Of a DNA stretch of 64,000 nucleotides, positions 26,217-36,300 are shown piece by piece. Below the pieces are notes generated by a model. That model worked only from the letters and a program-made list of their open reading frames with translations. It searched no databases and was not told where the DNA came from. Within the stretch, counting starts at the first letter, position 1; the number at the start of each line of letters is the position of its first letter. A program made the translations under genes and the position numbers. Location: NCBI GenBank assembly GCA_043805435.1, contig JAZDHY010000044.1, positions 124,001-188,000 of the forward strand, in the 5' to 3' direction. Source of the stretch: JAEXOD01 sp043805435. GTDB taxonomy: Bacteria > Bacteroidota > Ignavibacteria > Ignavibacteriales > Melioribacteraceae.

Positions 26217-26384
26217 ATGGCTAAAAGTAAAAATCTAAGACAGACCATAATATTAGAAAGTACTGCAGGTACAGGTTTCCGCTACACAACAAAAAAGAAT
26301 AAAAGAAATCACCCTGCAAGAGTAGAATTTAAGAAATATGATCCGGTAGTAAGAAAACACGTACCATTTAAAGAAACTAAATAA
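26217..26384 (+). CDS. rpmG: Ribosomal protein L33
   Basis: 55 aa, large-subunit protein near the E site. The start is ATG 26217 with GGAG at 26208-26211; a TTG further up (26196) has no ribosome site and would add residues foreign to L33. It lacks the CxxC pairs of zinc-binding L33, so it is the zinc-free form. It lies between tRNA-Thr and tRNA-Trp, the normal rpmG-trpT-secE-nusG order. Confidence 0.95.
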   Translation: MAKSKNLRQTIILESTAGTGFRYTTKKNKRNHPARVEFKKYDPVVRKHVPFKETK

Positions 26385-26388
26385 AAAT

Positions 26389-26461
26389 ACGTCAGTGGCT
26401 CAATTGGTAGAGCAGCGGTCTCCAAAACCGCAGGTTGGGGGTTCGAGTCCCTCCTGACGTG
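26389..26461 (+). tRNA. tRNA-Trp (CCA)
   Basis: Acceptor ACGTCAG/CTGACGT fully paired, discriminator G, anticodon loop CTCCAAA, anticodon CCA, T loop TTCGAGT. It begins 4 bases after the rpmG stop, so it must be cut from the rpmG-secE transcript. Confidence 0.95.
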
Positions 26462-26484
26462 CAAACACTAAACTGACATATGAT

Positions 26485-26667
26485 ATGAAAGAGAAAATAG
26501 TTAATTTTTTTGAAGACGTAGTAAAAGAAATGAAAAAGGTAACTTGGCCGACAGTAGAAGAGTTAAAAGAATCTACGGGTATAGTTATAGTATTATGTTT
26601 AATTCTTTCATTATTTACATACGGTATTGATATTGCCATTACTAAAATATTCCAGGGGATTTTTTAA
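26485..26667 (+). CDS. secE: Preprotein translocase subunit SecE
   Basis: 60 aa, the short single-helix bacterial form. An amphipathic N-terminal part 'FFEDVVKEMKKVTWPTVEEL' (the conserved KVTWP block) is followed by one membrane helix (~residues 32-53). SecE clamps the SecY channel at its lateral hinge. It ends 2 bases before nusG, a conserved pairing. SecY is encoded at 51356 in the spc cluster. Confidence 0.95.
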   Translation: MKEKIVNFFEDVVKEMKKVTWPTVEELKESTGIVIVLCLILSLFTYGIDIAITKIFQGIF

Positions 26668-26669
26668 TA

Positions 26670-27215
26670 GTGGAAAATGCTAACGCAAAATGGTACGTAG
26701 TAAGGACATTTTCCGGTCACGAAAACAAGGTTAAATCTTTAATTGATCTTGAGTTGAGTGACAATGAATATCTTAGAGAAAGAATTGTTGAAGTTTTAGT
26801 TCCTACCGAAAAAGTGTTTGAGGTAAAAGACGGAAAGAAAAAAACTAGAATTAAAAATTTTTTCCCGGGGTACGTTTTATTGCAGGCAGAATTAGATATC
26901 AAGGTAAAGGATTTTATAGTTAATACACCATCTGTAATGGGATTTTTAGGAACAAAAACACAACCCAATCCTTTACAACCCGATGAAGTAAAAAGAATAG
27001 TTGGACGTATTGCTAAAAATGATGATAGCGAAAGAACAGAAACTATTTACCGAGCAGGCGATTATGTAAAAATAGTTAATGGCCCGTTTAATAATTTCTC
27101 GGGGTTTGTTGAAGAAGTAAATGAAGAAAAACTGAAAATCAAAGTAATGGTTTCAATATTTGGCAGGAAAACTCCTGTTGAAATAGATTTTGCACACGCA
27201 GAATTGGAAAAATAA
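26670..27215 (+). CDS. nusG: Transcription termination/antitermination factor NusG
   Basis: 181 aa from a GTG start. The N-terminal NGN domain ('KWYVVRTFSGHENKVKSLI', 'FFPGYVLLQ', 'MGFLGTK') binds the RNA polymerase clamp. The C-terminal KOW domain ('GDYVKIVNGPFNNFSGFVEEV') contacts Rho or ribosomal protein S10. Standard length, no insertion. It is co-transcribed with secE and the L11-L1 genes. Confidence 0.97.
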   Translation: MENANAKWYVVRTFSGHENKVKSLIDLELSDNEYLRERIVEVLVPTEKVFEVKDGKKKTRIKNFFPGYVLLQAELDIKVKDFIVNTPSVMGFLGTKTQPNPLQPDEVKRIVGRIAKNDDSERTETIYRAGDYVKIVNGPFNNFSGFVEEVNEEKLKIKVMVSIFGRKTPVEIDFAHAELEK

Positions 27216-27244
27216 ATAAATTAAAATAAAGATTAGGTTAAGCT

Positions 27245-27670
27245 ATGGCTAAGAAGATAACAGGTTATATCAAGTTACAAATACCAGGCGGTCAGGCAAA
27301 TCCTTCACCACCAGTAGGACCAGCATTAGGTCAAAAAGGTGTTAATATAATGGAGTTTTGCAAGCAGTATAACGCAAGAACTTCAGATAAAGTAGGACTT
27401 ATCATTCCGGTAGTAATAACAGTATACCAAGATAAGTCGTTTACCTTTATAACAAAAACACCCCCTGCAGCAGTATTATTAAAAAAAGCAGCACAAGTGG
27501 CAAAAGGATCGGCAGAACCAAACAAAACAAAAGTAGGCAAAATTACTTCAGCACAAGTAAAAGAAATTGCATCTTTAAAATTGCCTGATTTAAATGCAAA
27601 TGATTTAGAACATGCAATGAGCATGGTTGCCGGAACGGCACGCAGCATGGGTTTAGTTGTAGAAGGTTAA
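27245..27670 (+). CDS. rplK: Ribosomal protein L11
   Basis: 141 aa. It forms the GTPase-associated centre with 23S rRNA. The N-terminal 'IPGGQANPSPPVGPALGQKGVNIMEFCKQYN' (the proline-rich thiopeptide-binding region) and C-terminal rRNA-binding 'VAGTARSMGLVV' are typical. Full length, AGGTTA-type weak leader, 25 bases before rplA. Confidence 0.98.
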   Translation: MAKKITGYIKLQIPGGQANPSPPVGPALGQKGVNIMEFCKQYNARTSDKVGLIIPVVITVYQDKSFTFITKTPPAAVLLKKAAQVAKGSAEPNKTKVGKITSAQVKEIASLKLPDLNANDLEHAMSMVAGTARSMGLVVEG

Positions 27671-27695
27671 TTAAAAATTAAAGTTTGGTAGAGAA

Positions 27696-28394
27696 ATGAA
27701 AGTATCTAAGAGAATAAAAAATTTAAGAAAGTCAGTTGATATCAAAAAAGAATATTCTATTGATAATGCAATTGCTACATTACAAAGCTCCACAAATGCA
27801 AAATTTGTTGAATCTTTAGACTGTGCTATCAAATTAGGAATTGATCCTAAAAAAGCAGAACAAATGATAAGAAGCACGGTAATTTTACCACACGGAATAG
27901 GCAAAACAGTACGTGTATTGGTTATGACTCCTACAAAAGCACAAGAAGCCTTAGATGCCGGTGCAGATTATGCCGGTTATACCGATTATATAGAAAAGAT
28001 AAAAGGTGGCTGGGCAGATATAGATGTAGTTATTGCTACACCAGATGCTATGGCAGAAGTTGGAAAATTAGGAAAAATATTAGGACCGCGTGGTTTGATG
28101 CCAAACCCAAAAAGTGGTACTGTTACTCCTGATGTTGCAAAAGCTGTAAGAGAATCAAAAGCCGGTAAAATTGAATTTAGAAATGAAAAAGCCGGTATAG
28201 TTCATGTTGGATTAGGTAAAATTAATTTTACAAGTGAACAATTAAAAGATAACGCTTTAGCATTTTTACACACAATAGCACGAATGAAACCAGCCGCTGT
28301 TAAAGGACAATATATAAAAAGCTGTTATTTGTCAACAACAATGGGTGTTGGTTTAAAAATATCAAGTGATGAATTAGCAGTTCTTTCAAAATAG
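27696..28394 (+). CDS. rplA: Ribosomal protein L1
   Basis: 232 aa. Builds the L1 stalk that moves the E-site tRNA. 'DCAIKLGIDPKKAEQMIRSTVILPHGIGK' and 'LGPRGLMPNPKSGTV' are diagnostic. In other bacteria L1 also represses its own L11-L1 mRNA; no clear operator mimic is visible here by eye. Confidence 0.98.
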   Translation: MKVSKRIKNLRKSVDIKKEYSIDNAIATLQSSTNAKFVESLDCAIKLGIDPKKAEQMIRSTVILPHGIGKTVRVLVMTPTKAQEALDAGADYAGYTDYIEKIKGGWADIDVVIATPDAMAEVGKLGKILGPRGLMPNPKSGTVTPDVAKAVRESKAGKIEFRNEKAGIVHVGLGKINFTSEQLKDNALAFLHTIARMKPAAVKGQYIKSCYLSTTMGVGLKISSDELAVLSK

Positions 28395-28453
28395 TTTACG
28401 CGCTCAATATAAATAAATGCTTCTAAAATGAGTGAAAAAGATGTAGAGGTGAG

Positions 28454-28975
28454 ATGAATAAATCAGAAAAAGAATTAATGATTTCGCAGATAAAAGAGAA
28501 ATTAGTAGGCTCAATAGCTGTATTAGTTATCGATTATCGTGGAATTAAAGTTGAAGATGTAACAAAACTTCGCAGAGCTTTTAAAGCGGAAGGTGTAGAT
28601 TATAAAGTATATAAAAACACTTTAGTTAGTAAAGCTTTAGAAAGTCTAAATGTGTATCCTGAATTTCAAGACCTTTTAGTAGGTATGACCGGAATTGTTT
28701 TTGCCCCAGAAAACTTTGTTGGTGCAGCAAAAATAATTAAAAAATTAAGCGATGATAAAGGGAAAATAACCTTTAAAGGCTGTTATATTGACGGTGAATT
28801 TTACGGTGCAGATAGTTTGGCAACAATAGCTTCAATGCCAACCAAATCAGAAATTATTTCTGGTATTATTGGCAGTATAGCTGCTCCTGCTTCAGGAATT
28901 GTTGGAGTAATAAACGCGGTAATAAGAGATCTTGTAAATGTTGTTGATCAAATCAGCAAAAAAGAAGCCGCTTAA
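28454..28975 (+). CDS. rplJ: Ribosomal protein L10
   Basis: 173 aa. It anchors L7/L12 dimers to the ribosome: N-terminal rRNA-binding domain ('LVGSIAVLVIDYRGIKVEDVTKLRRAF', 'VYKNTLVSKAL') and a C-terminal helix (~residues 135-170) that binds L12. A GAGGTGAG ribosome site precedes the ATG. It is paired with rplL 35 bases downstream. Confidence 0.97.
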   Translation: MNKSEKELMISQIKEKLVGSIAVLVIDYRGIKVEDVTKLRRAFKAEGVDYKVYKNTLVSKALESLNVYPEFQDLLVGMTGIVFAPENFVGAAKIIKKLSDDKGKITFKGCYIDGEFYGADSLATIASMPTKSEIISGIIGSIAAPASGIVGVINAVIRDLVNVVDQISKKEAA

Positions 28976-29010
28976 AATTAAAAAGTAAATAAAAATAATA
29001 GGAGAATAAA

Positions 29011-29385
29011 ATGTCTGAGAAAATTGCAGAAATAGTAGAAAAAATTAAAAGTTTAACTTTAATTGAAGCATCTGAATTGAAAAAAGCTTTAGAAGATACT
29101 TTTGGTGTTAGTGCTGCAGCTCCTGTAGTAGTATCCGGTGCACCTGCACAAGAAGCTGAAAAAGAAGAAGAAAAAACAGAATTTGATGTTATCTTAATGG
29201 TAGCAGGCGAAAAGAAAATTAACGTAATTAAAGTTGTACGTGCTCATACAGGCTTAGGCTTAAAAGAAGCAAAAGACTTAGTTGATGGCGCTCCAAAACC
29301 AGTAAAAGAAGCAGTAACAAAAGACGAAGCTGAAAAAGTTAGAAAAGAATTAGAAGAAGCAGGCGCTACAGTAGTTATAAAATAA
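29011..29385 (+). CDS. rplL: Ribosomal protein L7/L12
   Basis: 124 aa. The N-terminal dimerisation domain is joined by an Ala/Glu-rich hinge (residues ~38-54) to the C-terminal factor-binding domain ('EKKINVIKVVRAHTGLGLKEAKDLVDGAPKPVKE'). It recruits EF-Tu, EF-G and other GTPases. A strong hairpin follows at 29418-29451 before rpoB, which should lower polymerase expression relative to L12. Confidence 0.98.
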   Translation: MSEKIAEIVEKIKSLTLIEASELKKALEDTFGVSAAAPVVVSGAPAQEAEKEEEKTEFDVILMVAGEKKINVIKVVRAHTGLGLKEAKDLVDGAPKPVKEAVTKDEAEKVRKELEEAGATVVIK

Positions 29386-29417
29386 TTGAAAACGATTATT
29401 TTTGATTATAATTTTAC

Positions 29418-29460
29418 AAGTGGTAAGGTGGTGAGAACCGCCTTGCCACTTTTATATATA
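29418..29460 (+). terminator. Attenuator-like terminator between rplL and rpoB
   Basis: 15-bp stem AAGTGGTAAGGTGGT / ACCGCCTTGCCACTT (two G-U pairs) with a GAGA loop, followed by an imperfect T-rich run (TTATATATATTTTT). Partial termination here would match the known attenuator between rplL and rpoB in other bacteria. Confidence 0.8.
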
Positions 29461-29501
29461 TTTTTAGATGAAAAATTTATCAATTTTTATGGAGGTAAAG
29501 A

Positions 29502-32500
29502 TTGGAGGAAAGGAAAGTAAATCCAATAACAGGTAGAATTTCCTTTGCGTCCATCCAGCCAGCAATTGAAATTCCTGACTTATTAAATATTCAAGTTGAA
29601 TCGTTTGAAGATTTTCTTCAAGCGAATGTTCCTCCAGCAAAAAGGAAAGATGTTGGCCTGCAAGCAGTGTTTGCAACCAATTTCCCTATTTTGGATAATA
29701 AAGAATTTTATCGATTAGATTTTCTTGAATATTACATAGAAAGGCCTAGGTTTTCAATTTGGGAATGTGAAGAACGCGGGTTAACATTTGCTGCACCTTT
29801 AAAGGCAAAACTTCGTCTATCTACAAAAGATGAAGAAACGGGAGAGTATATAAATTCGGTTGAACAAGAAGTATATCTTGGTAATTTGCCGTTTATGACT
29901 GAGCGAGGCACATTTATGATAAATGGAGCCGAAAGAGTAATTGTAAGTCAATTACACAGATCGCCCGGAGTTGCTTTTTCTCAATCTGTACATCCTAACG
30001 GTACTCCAATTCACTCGGCACGAATTATACCATTTCGTGGATCGTGGGTTGAATTTGCTACTGACATAAATCATGTTCTTTATATTTATGTTGACAGAAG
30101 GAAAAAATTCCCTTCAACAACATTGTTACGAGCATTAGGATATGTAACTGATGAAGAAATTTTAGATTTATTTAACCTGGTTGAAATTGTTCAGGTTGCC
30201 GATATTGATGATACATTTGTTGGCAGAGTAGCTGCCGGAGATGTAATTGATTCTAGTACGGGTGAAATATTTGTTGCCAAAGATGGCAAATTGAATGAAG
30301 AAATAATAATTAATATAAAGATATCGGGTATTAAAAGTGTTAAGCTTATTAGCTCAACTACTTCTCCTGATAGTGATTTAATTATAAATACTTTACAAAA
30401 AGACAGTGCAAAAACTCAAGAAGATGCACTTTTTGCAATTTATCGTCAATTACGTTCAGGTGAAGCACCTGATGTAGAAACCGCTGCCGGTTTATTAGAT
30501 AAATTGTTTTTTAATGACAAACGATATGATTTAGGTGAAGTTGGTCGTTTTAGAATGAACGATAAATTGCATCTTGATATACCGCTTGAAAAGAAAGTAT
30601 TAACTATTGAAGATATAGTTGCAATAATGAAAAATATTATCAATTTGAAAAACGGTTCAGTACCGGTTGATGATATAGATCATTTAGGAAATAGAAGAGT
30701 TAGAACTGTTGGCGAACAATTAATGCAGCAGTATAATGTCGGTTTGGCTCGTATGGCTCGTACAATTCGAGAAAGAATGAATATGCGCGATACAGAAAAT
30801 ATGCAGCCACAGGATTTAGTTAATGCTAGGACTATAAGCAGCGTTATTAACGGATTTTTTGGTACTAACCAACTATCGCAGTTTATGGATCAAACAAATC
30901 CACTTTCCGAATTAACACACAAACGCAGAATATCGGCATTAGGACCAGGCGGTTTAACACGAGAAAGAGCAGGTTTTGAAGTTCGTGACGTTCACCATTC
31001 CCATTATGGAAGGTTATGTCCAATTGAAACACCTGAAGGACCAAACATCGGTCTTATTTCTTCGTTAACTATTTTTGCGCGTGTTAATAGTTATGGGTTT
31101 TTAGAAACTCCATATAGAAAAGTTAATAATGGTATTGTATCTAAAGAAGTAAAATATTTAAGTGCAGATCAAGAAGATGCATTTGTTATAGGTCAAGCTA
31201 ATGCACCAATAACCGATGAAGGCCACTTTGTACGCGATAGAGTAAAATGCAGATTAAAAGGTGAATTTCCTGTTGTTCCTCCTGTAGAAGTTCATTATAT
31301 GGATGTTGCACCTTCGCAAATAGTTAGTGCGGCTGCTTCATTAATACCATTTTTAGAGCATGATGATGCGAACAGAGCTTTAATGGGTTCTAACATGCAA
31401 CGTCAAGCTGTACCGTTATTAGTTACAGAAGCTCCATTAGTAGGAACAGGAATGGAATCTAAAATTGCACGCGATTCCAGATCTGTAAGTATAGCTTTGG
31501 GCAATGGTACTGTTCAATTTTCAGATGCCAGCAGAGTTGTAGTTAAATATGATATTGACCCTGCAAGTTTTGAAGCTTTGACTACTTTTGACGATTTACG
31601 ACTTGTTGATTACAGAATGCAAAAGTATTTGGGTACTAACCAAGAAACGTGTTTTAACCAAAAACCACGTGTTCAAACCGGTCAACGTGTTAAAAAAGGT
31701 GATATCCTAATTGATGGCCCCGCTATTGATAACGGTGAATTAGCTTTAGGTAAAAATATAAATGTTGCATTTATGCCATGGCGTGGATACAATTTTGAAG
31801 ATGCTATTATTATTAGTGAAAAATTAGTTGCTAATGATGTATTTACATCTATACATATAGAAGAATTTGAATTGCAAGTTAGGGAAACTAAACGTGGAGA
31901 AGAAGAATTAACACGCGACATTCCTAACGTTAGTGAAGAAACCACCAGAAATCTTGATGAAGATGGTATTATTCGCGAAGGAGCAGAAGTTAGAGAAGGT
32001 GATATTTTAATTGGAAAAATTACGCCTAAAGGTGAATCTGATCCTACTCCTGAAGAAAAATTATTGAAAGCTATTTTTGGAGATAAAGCAGGTGATGTTA
32101 AAGACGCATCTATGAAAGCACCTCCGGGATTAAAAGGTACAGTAATTAAAACCAGATTATTCAGCAGAAAGAAAAAAGATGCTGAAGAGAAAAAAATTGA
32201 AAAGAAACAGATGGAAGATATTGAACATTCTTTTAAATTAAAAAAAGAAGCTCATTATTTAAAACTAGTTGAAAAATTAGAAAAAATTTGTTTTGATAAA
32301 ACGACAAAAGGAATCCGTGATTTAGATGGTACATTTGTACTAAAAAACGGTATAGTTATTAAAGAATCTGTTTTTTCTTCGTTAGAAGATGTTACAAAGT
32401 TAGATTATACAAGTGATTGGTTTGAAAATAAAGAGACTAATAAAATGATAAAGACTCTTTACCAAAACTACTTCAAAATATGTTCTACTTATGATGAAGA

Positions 32501-33278
32501 TATGAAACGGGAAAAATTAAAAGTTCAAACCGGAGACGAATTAGCACCGGGCATAGTTCAGTTAGCAAAAGTATATATTGCCAAAAAACGCAAACTTTCA
32601 GTTGGCGATAAAATGGCAGGACGACATGGAAACAAAGGTGTAGTTGCAAAAATTGTACCTATTGAAGAAATGCCATACCATGCAGACGGAACCCCTGTTG
32701 ATATAGTATTAAATCCGCTTGGTGTACCATCACGTATGAACGTAGGTCAGTTATATGAAACAGCTTTAGGCTGGGTAGGAAAACAACTTGGTGTACGTTT
32801 TGAAACTCCAATATTTGACGGTGCTTCAATTAAAGATGTAGAAAATTGGTTAACGGAAGCAAATTTACCAAATACCAGTAAAACTGATCTTTATGATGGT
32901 AGAACCGGAGATAAATTTCACCAAAAAGTTACAACCGGCTATATTTATATGCTTAAATTAGGTCATATGGTTGATGACAAAATACATGCTCGTTCGATTG
33001 GACCATACTCCTTAATTACACAACAACCTTTGGGTGGAAAAGCTCAATTTGGCGGTCAAAGATTTGGAGAAATGGAAGTTTGGGCACTTGAAGGTTATGG
33101 AGCTGCTCATGTACTGCAAGAAATATTAACAGTAAAAAGCGATGATGTGACAGGTAGAGCTAAAACTTACGAAAACATAGTTAAAGGTGAAAATTTAACT
33201 GAACCGAATATTCCTGAAGCGTTTAACGTATTAATTAAAGAATTACAAGGTTTAGGTTTAGATATCACTATTAATTAG
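29502..33278 (+). CDS. rpoB: RNA polymerase beta subunit
   Basis: 1258 aa from a TTG start with GGAGG at 29491-29495. Hallmarks: 'RGSWVEFATD' (fork region), the rifampicin pocket 'QLSQFMDQTNPLSELTHKRRISALGPGGLTRERA' in its sensitive wild-type form, 'GPNIGLISSL', 'PWRGYNFEDAIIISE', 'VGDKMAGRHGNKG', 'GGQRFGEMEVWALEGYGAAH'. A charged, lysine-rich stretch near residues 880-930 is the usual lineage-variable insert. The core enzyme partner rpoC follows after 39 bases. Confidence 0.99.
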   Translation: MEERKVNPITGRISFASIQPAIEIPDLLNIQVESFEDFLQANVPPAKRKDVGLQAVFATNFPILDNKEFYRLDFLEYYIERPRFSIWECEERGLTFAAPLKAKLRLSTKDEETGEYINSVEQEVYLGNLPFMTERGTFMINGAERVIVSQLHRSPGVAFSQSVHPNGTPIHSARIIPFRGSWVEFATDINHVLYIYVDRRKKFPSTTLLRALGYVTDEEILDLFNLVEIVQVADIDDTFVGRVAAGDVIDSSTGEIFVAKDGKLNEEIIINIKISGIKSVKLISSTTSPDSDLIINTLQKDSAKTQEDALFAIYRQLRSGEAPDVETAAGLLDKLFFNDKRYDLGEVGRFRMNDKLHLDIPLEKKVLTIEDIVAIMKNIINLKNGSVPVDDIDHLGNRRVRTVGEQLMQQYNVGLARMARTIRERMNMRDTENMQPQDLVNARTISSVINGFFGTNQLSQFMDQTNPLSELTHKRRISALGPGGLTRERAGFEVRDVHHSHYGRLCPIETPEGPNIGLISSLTIFARVNSYGFLETPYRKVNNGIVSKEVKYLSADQEDAFVIGQANAPITDEGHFVRDRVKCRLKGEFPVVPPVEVHYMDVAPSQIVSAAASLIPFLEHDDANRALMGSNMQRQAVPLLVTEAPLVGTGMESKIARDSRSVSIALGNGTVQFSDASRVVVKYDIDPASFEALTTFDDLRLVDYRMQKYLGTNQETCFNQKPRVQTGQRVKKGDILIDGPAIDNGELALGKNINVAFMPWRGYNFEDAIIISEKLVANDVFTSIHIEEFELQVRETKRGEEELTRDIPNVSEETTRNLDEDGIIREGAEVREGDILIGKITPKGESDPTPEEKLLKAIFGDKAGDVKDASMKAPPGLKGTVIKTRLFSRKKKDAEEKKIEKKQMEDIEHSFKLKKEAHYLKLVEKLEKICFDKTTKGIRDLDGTFVLKNGIVIKESVFSSLEDVTKLDYTSDWFENKETNKMIKTLYQNYFKICSTYDEDMKREKLKVQTGDELAPGIVQLAKVYIAKKRKLSVGDKMAGRHGNKGVVAKIVPIEEMPYHADGTPVDIVLNPLGVPSRMNVGQLYETALGWVGKQLGVRFETPIFDGASIKDVENWLTEANLPNTSKTDLYDGRTGDKFHQKVTTGYIYMLKLGHMVDDKIHARSIGPYSLITQQPLGGKAQFGGQRFGEMEVWALEGYGAAHVLQEILTVKSDDVTGRAKTYENIVKGENLTEPNIPEAFNVLIKELQGLGLDITIN

Positions 33279-33317
33279 TAACACTAATTATTTATGTGAA
33301 CTAAGGAGAAACTTTTT

Positions 33318-36300
33318 ATGAAGTTGAAAAGTCAAGAAATAAAAGTTAAAGCAATAGAAAAATTAACGATAAGTTTGGCAAGTCCTGATGATATTTTGTC
33401 ACGGTCTCATGGTGAAGTAACAAAACCTGAAACTATTAATTACAGGTCTTTTAGACCCGAAAAAGATGGTTTGTTTTGTGAAAAGATATTTGGACCGGTA
33501 AAAGATTGGGAATGTGCCTGCGGAAAATATAAAGGTATAAGATACAAAGGTATTGTATGCGATAGATGCGGCGTTGAAGTAACATTAAAAAGTGTTAGAC
33601 GTGAACGCATGGGTCATATCGGCTTGGCAGTACCTGTTGTACACATTTGGTTCTTTAAAGCATTACCATCTAAAATTGGTAATATTATTGGTATGACTAC
33701 TAAAGAATTGGAAAAGATCATTTATTATGAATCTTACGTAGTCATTAATCCGGGTCCAACCGGATTAAAGGTAAAAGATTTAATTTCAGAAGATCAATAT
33801 TTTGAAATATTAAATTCTTTACCTAATGATAACGATAATCTTGATGATACAGACCCCAAAAAGTTTATTGCACGTATTGGTGGTGAAGCTATTAAAGAGA
33901 TTTTAAAAAGTACACCAATTGAAAGCACTTTTTACGATTTAAAGGCTCAGTTGTTTGATGAAACATCACAACAAAAAAGAAACGATATTCTTAAACGTTT
34001 AAGAGTATTGGAAGCTTTTAAGGAACGTGAAGGTAAAAAAATCAATAAACCTGAATGGATGGTATTAAGTGTTATTCCTGTTATTCCACCGGAATTAAGA
34101 CCTTTGGTACCGTTAGAAGGCGGCAGATTTGCTACAAGTGATTTAAATGATTTATATCGTAGAGTAATTATACGTAATAACAGATTGCGTAGATTAATAG
34201 ATATTAAAGCTCCTGAAGTTATTTTAAGAAACGAAAAAAGAATGCTTCAGGAAGCAGTAGATGCATTGTTTGATAACTCGCGTCGTGCAAGTGCAGTAAG
34301 AAGTGATGGAAATAGACCTTTAAAATCATTAAGTGATGTATTAAAAGGTAAACAAGGTCGTTTTCGTCAAAACTTATTAGGAAAAAGAGTTGATTATTCA
34401 GGTCGTTCTGTAATTGTAGTTGGTCCGGAATTGAAATTACATCAATGCGGATTACCTAAAGATATGGCAGTTGAATTATTCAAACCTTTTATTATTCGTA
34501 AGTTAATTGAACGCGGTGTATATAAAACAGTAAAAAGTGCCCGAAAAGCAGTTGACAGAAAAGATCCTGTTATTTGGGATATTTTAGAAAAACTGATTGT
34601 TGGTCATCCTGTAATGTTAAACAGAGCTCCAACATTGCATCGTTTAGGTATTCAAGCATTTCAACCTATATTAATAGATGGAAAAGCAATTCAGCTGCAT
34701 CCTATGGTTTGTACAGCGTTTAATGCGGATTTTGACGGTGATCAGATGGCTGTACACATTCCGTTATCGTATGAAGCTCAGCTTGAAGCCTCAATGCTTA
34801 TGTTATCAAGTCATAACATTTTGTCGCCTCAAAACGGTAACCCAATTGTTATTCCTACACAAGATATTATTCTTGGCTGCTATTATCTAACAAAAGTTAG
34901 AGCTGGTGCCAAAGGAGAAGGAATGATTTTTGGCGATTCGCAAGAAGTTATTATTGCTTATGATACAAAAGTAGTTGATTTACATGCTAAAATTAAAGTT
35001 AGGATTAATGGAGAGTTTATAACAACAACTGTTGGGCGTGTTATTTTTAACAAAATAATTCCACCTGAAATGGGTTATTATAACGAAATATTAGTTAAAA
35101 AAATATTTAGTGGTTTTATTTACAAAATGTTTATAAAACTTGGCAATAAAGTAACAGCACGTTTCCTTGATGACTTAAAAGATTTAGGATTCCGTTATGC
35201 TACCGCAGCCGGTGTATCTATTAGTTTTAGTGATATGATTATTCCGGAAGAAAAAGAACTGATTGTAAAAGAATCGAATACAAAAGTTGCCGGTGTTTTA
35301 TCGGAACATGAAAATGGTTTAATAACAGATACTGAAAGATATAATAAAATTATAGATATTTGGACTGATACTACATATAAAGTGAGCTCGAAACTTTTAG
35401 CAAGGTTAAAAGTTGACCAAGCCGGCTTTAATTCGTTGTTTATGATGGTTGATTCCGGTGCTAGAGGTTCGCAAGAACAGGTACGCCAGTTAGCCGGTAT
35501 GCGTGGTTTAATGCAAAAACCTCAAAAAAGTTTATCCGGTCAATCGGGTGAAATTATTGAAAATCCGATTATAGCAAACTTTAAAGAAGGTTTATCGGTG
35601 TTAGAGTATTTTATTTCTACACACGGTGCCCGTAAAGGTTTGGCAGATACAGCTTTAAAAACAGCAGATGCAGGTTATTTAACCAGAAGACTTTGCGACG
35701 TTGCACAAGATGTAATTATTTCGGAAATTGATTGCGGTACTATTCGTGGTGTTTATGTTTCTGCTATTAAAGAAGCTGAACAAGAAAGAGAACCACTTGC
35801 AGAAAGAATTAACGGTCGTGTTGTGCAGGAAGATATTTACGATCCTCGTACGGACGAGTTAATTGCACAAGCTGGCGAATTGATTAATGAAGAAATTGCT
35901 GATTTAATTGATGAAGCTAACATTGATGAAGTTTATATTCGTACAGTATTAACTTGCGAATCTAAACATGGTGTTTGCGCAAAATGTTACGGTAGAGATT
36001 TAACACGTGGCCATTTGGTTGAAGTTGGCGAAGCAGTTGGAATTATTGCTGCTCAGTCAATCGGTGAGCCCGGTACACAGTTAACTCTTAGAACTTTCCA
36101 CTTAGGCGGTACCTCTTCGCGTGTAGCAAGTCAAAGTGCAATTACTGTAAGTGTTCCCGGTACTATAAAATATGAAAAAATTAATTATGTAAGTAAAAAA
36201 GACACTTTTGGAAATAATATAAATGTAGTTATCGGAAGACGTGGTACTATTAGTATTTATGACCAAGATAACAGACAGATAAAAAAATATACAATTCCTT

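Noticed and set aside
26400..26639. Minus-strand frame ending in 'EGLEPPTCGFGDRC'
   Set aside because: Artefact of reading tRNA-Trp backwards across secE.
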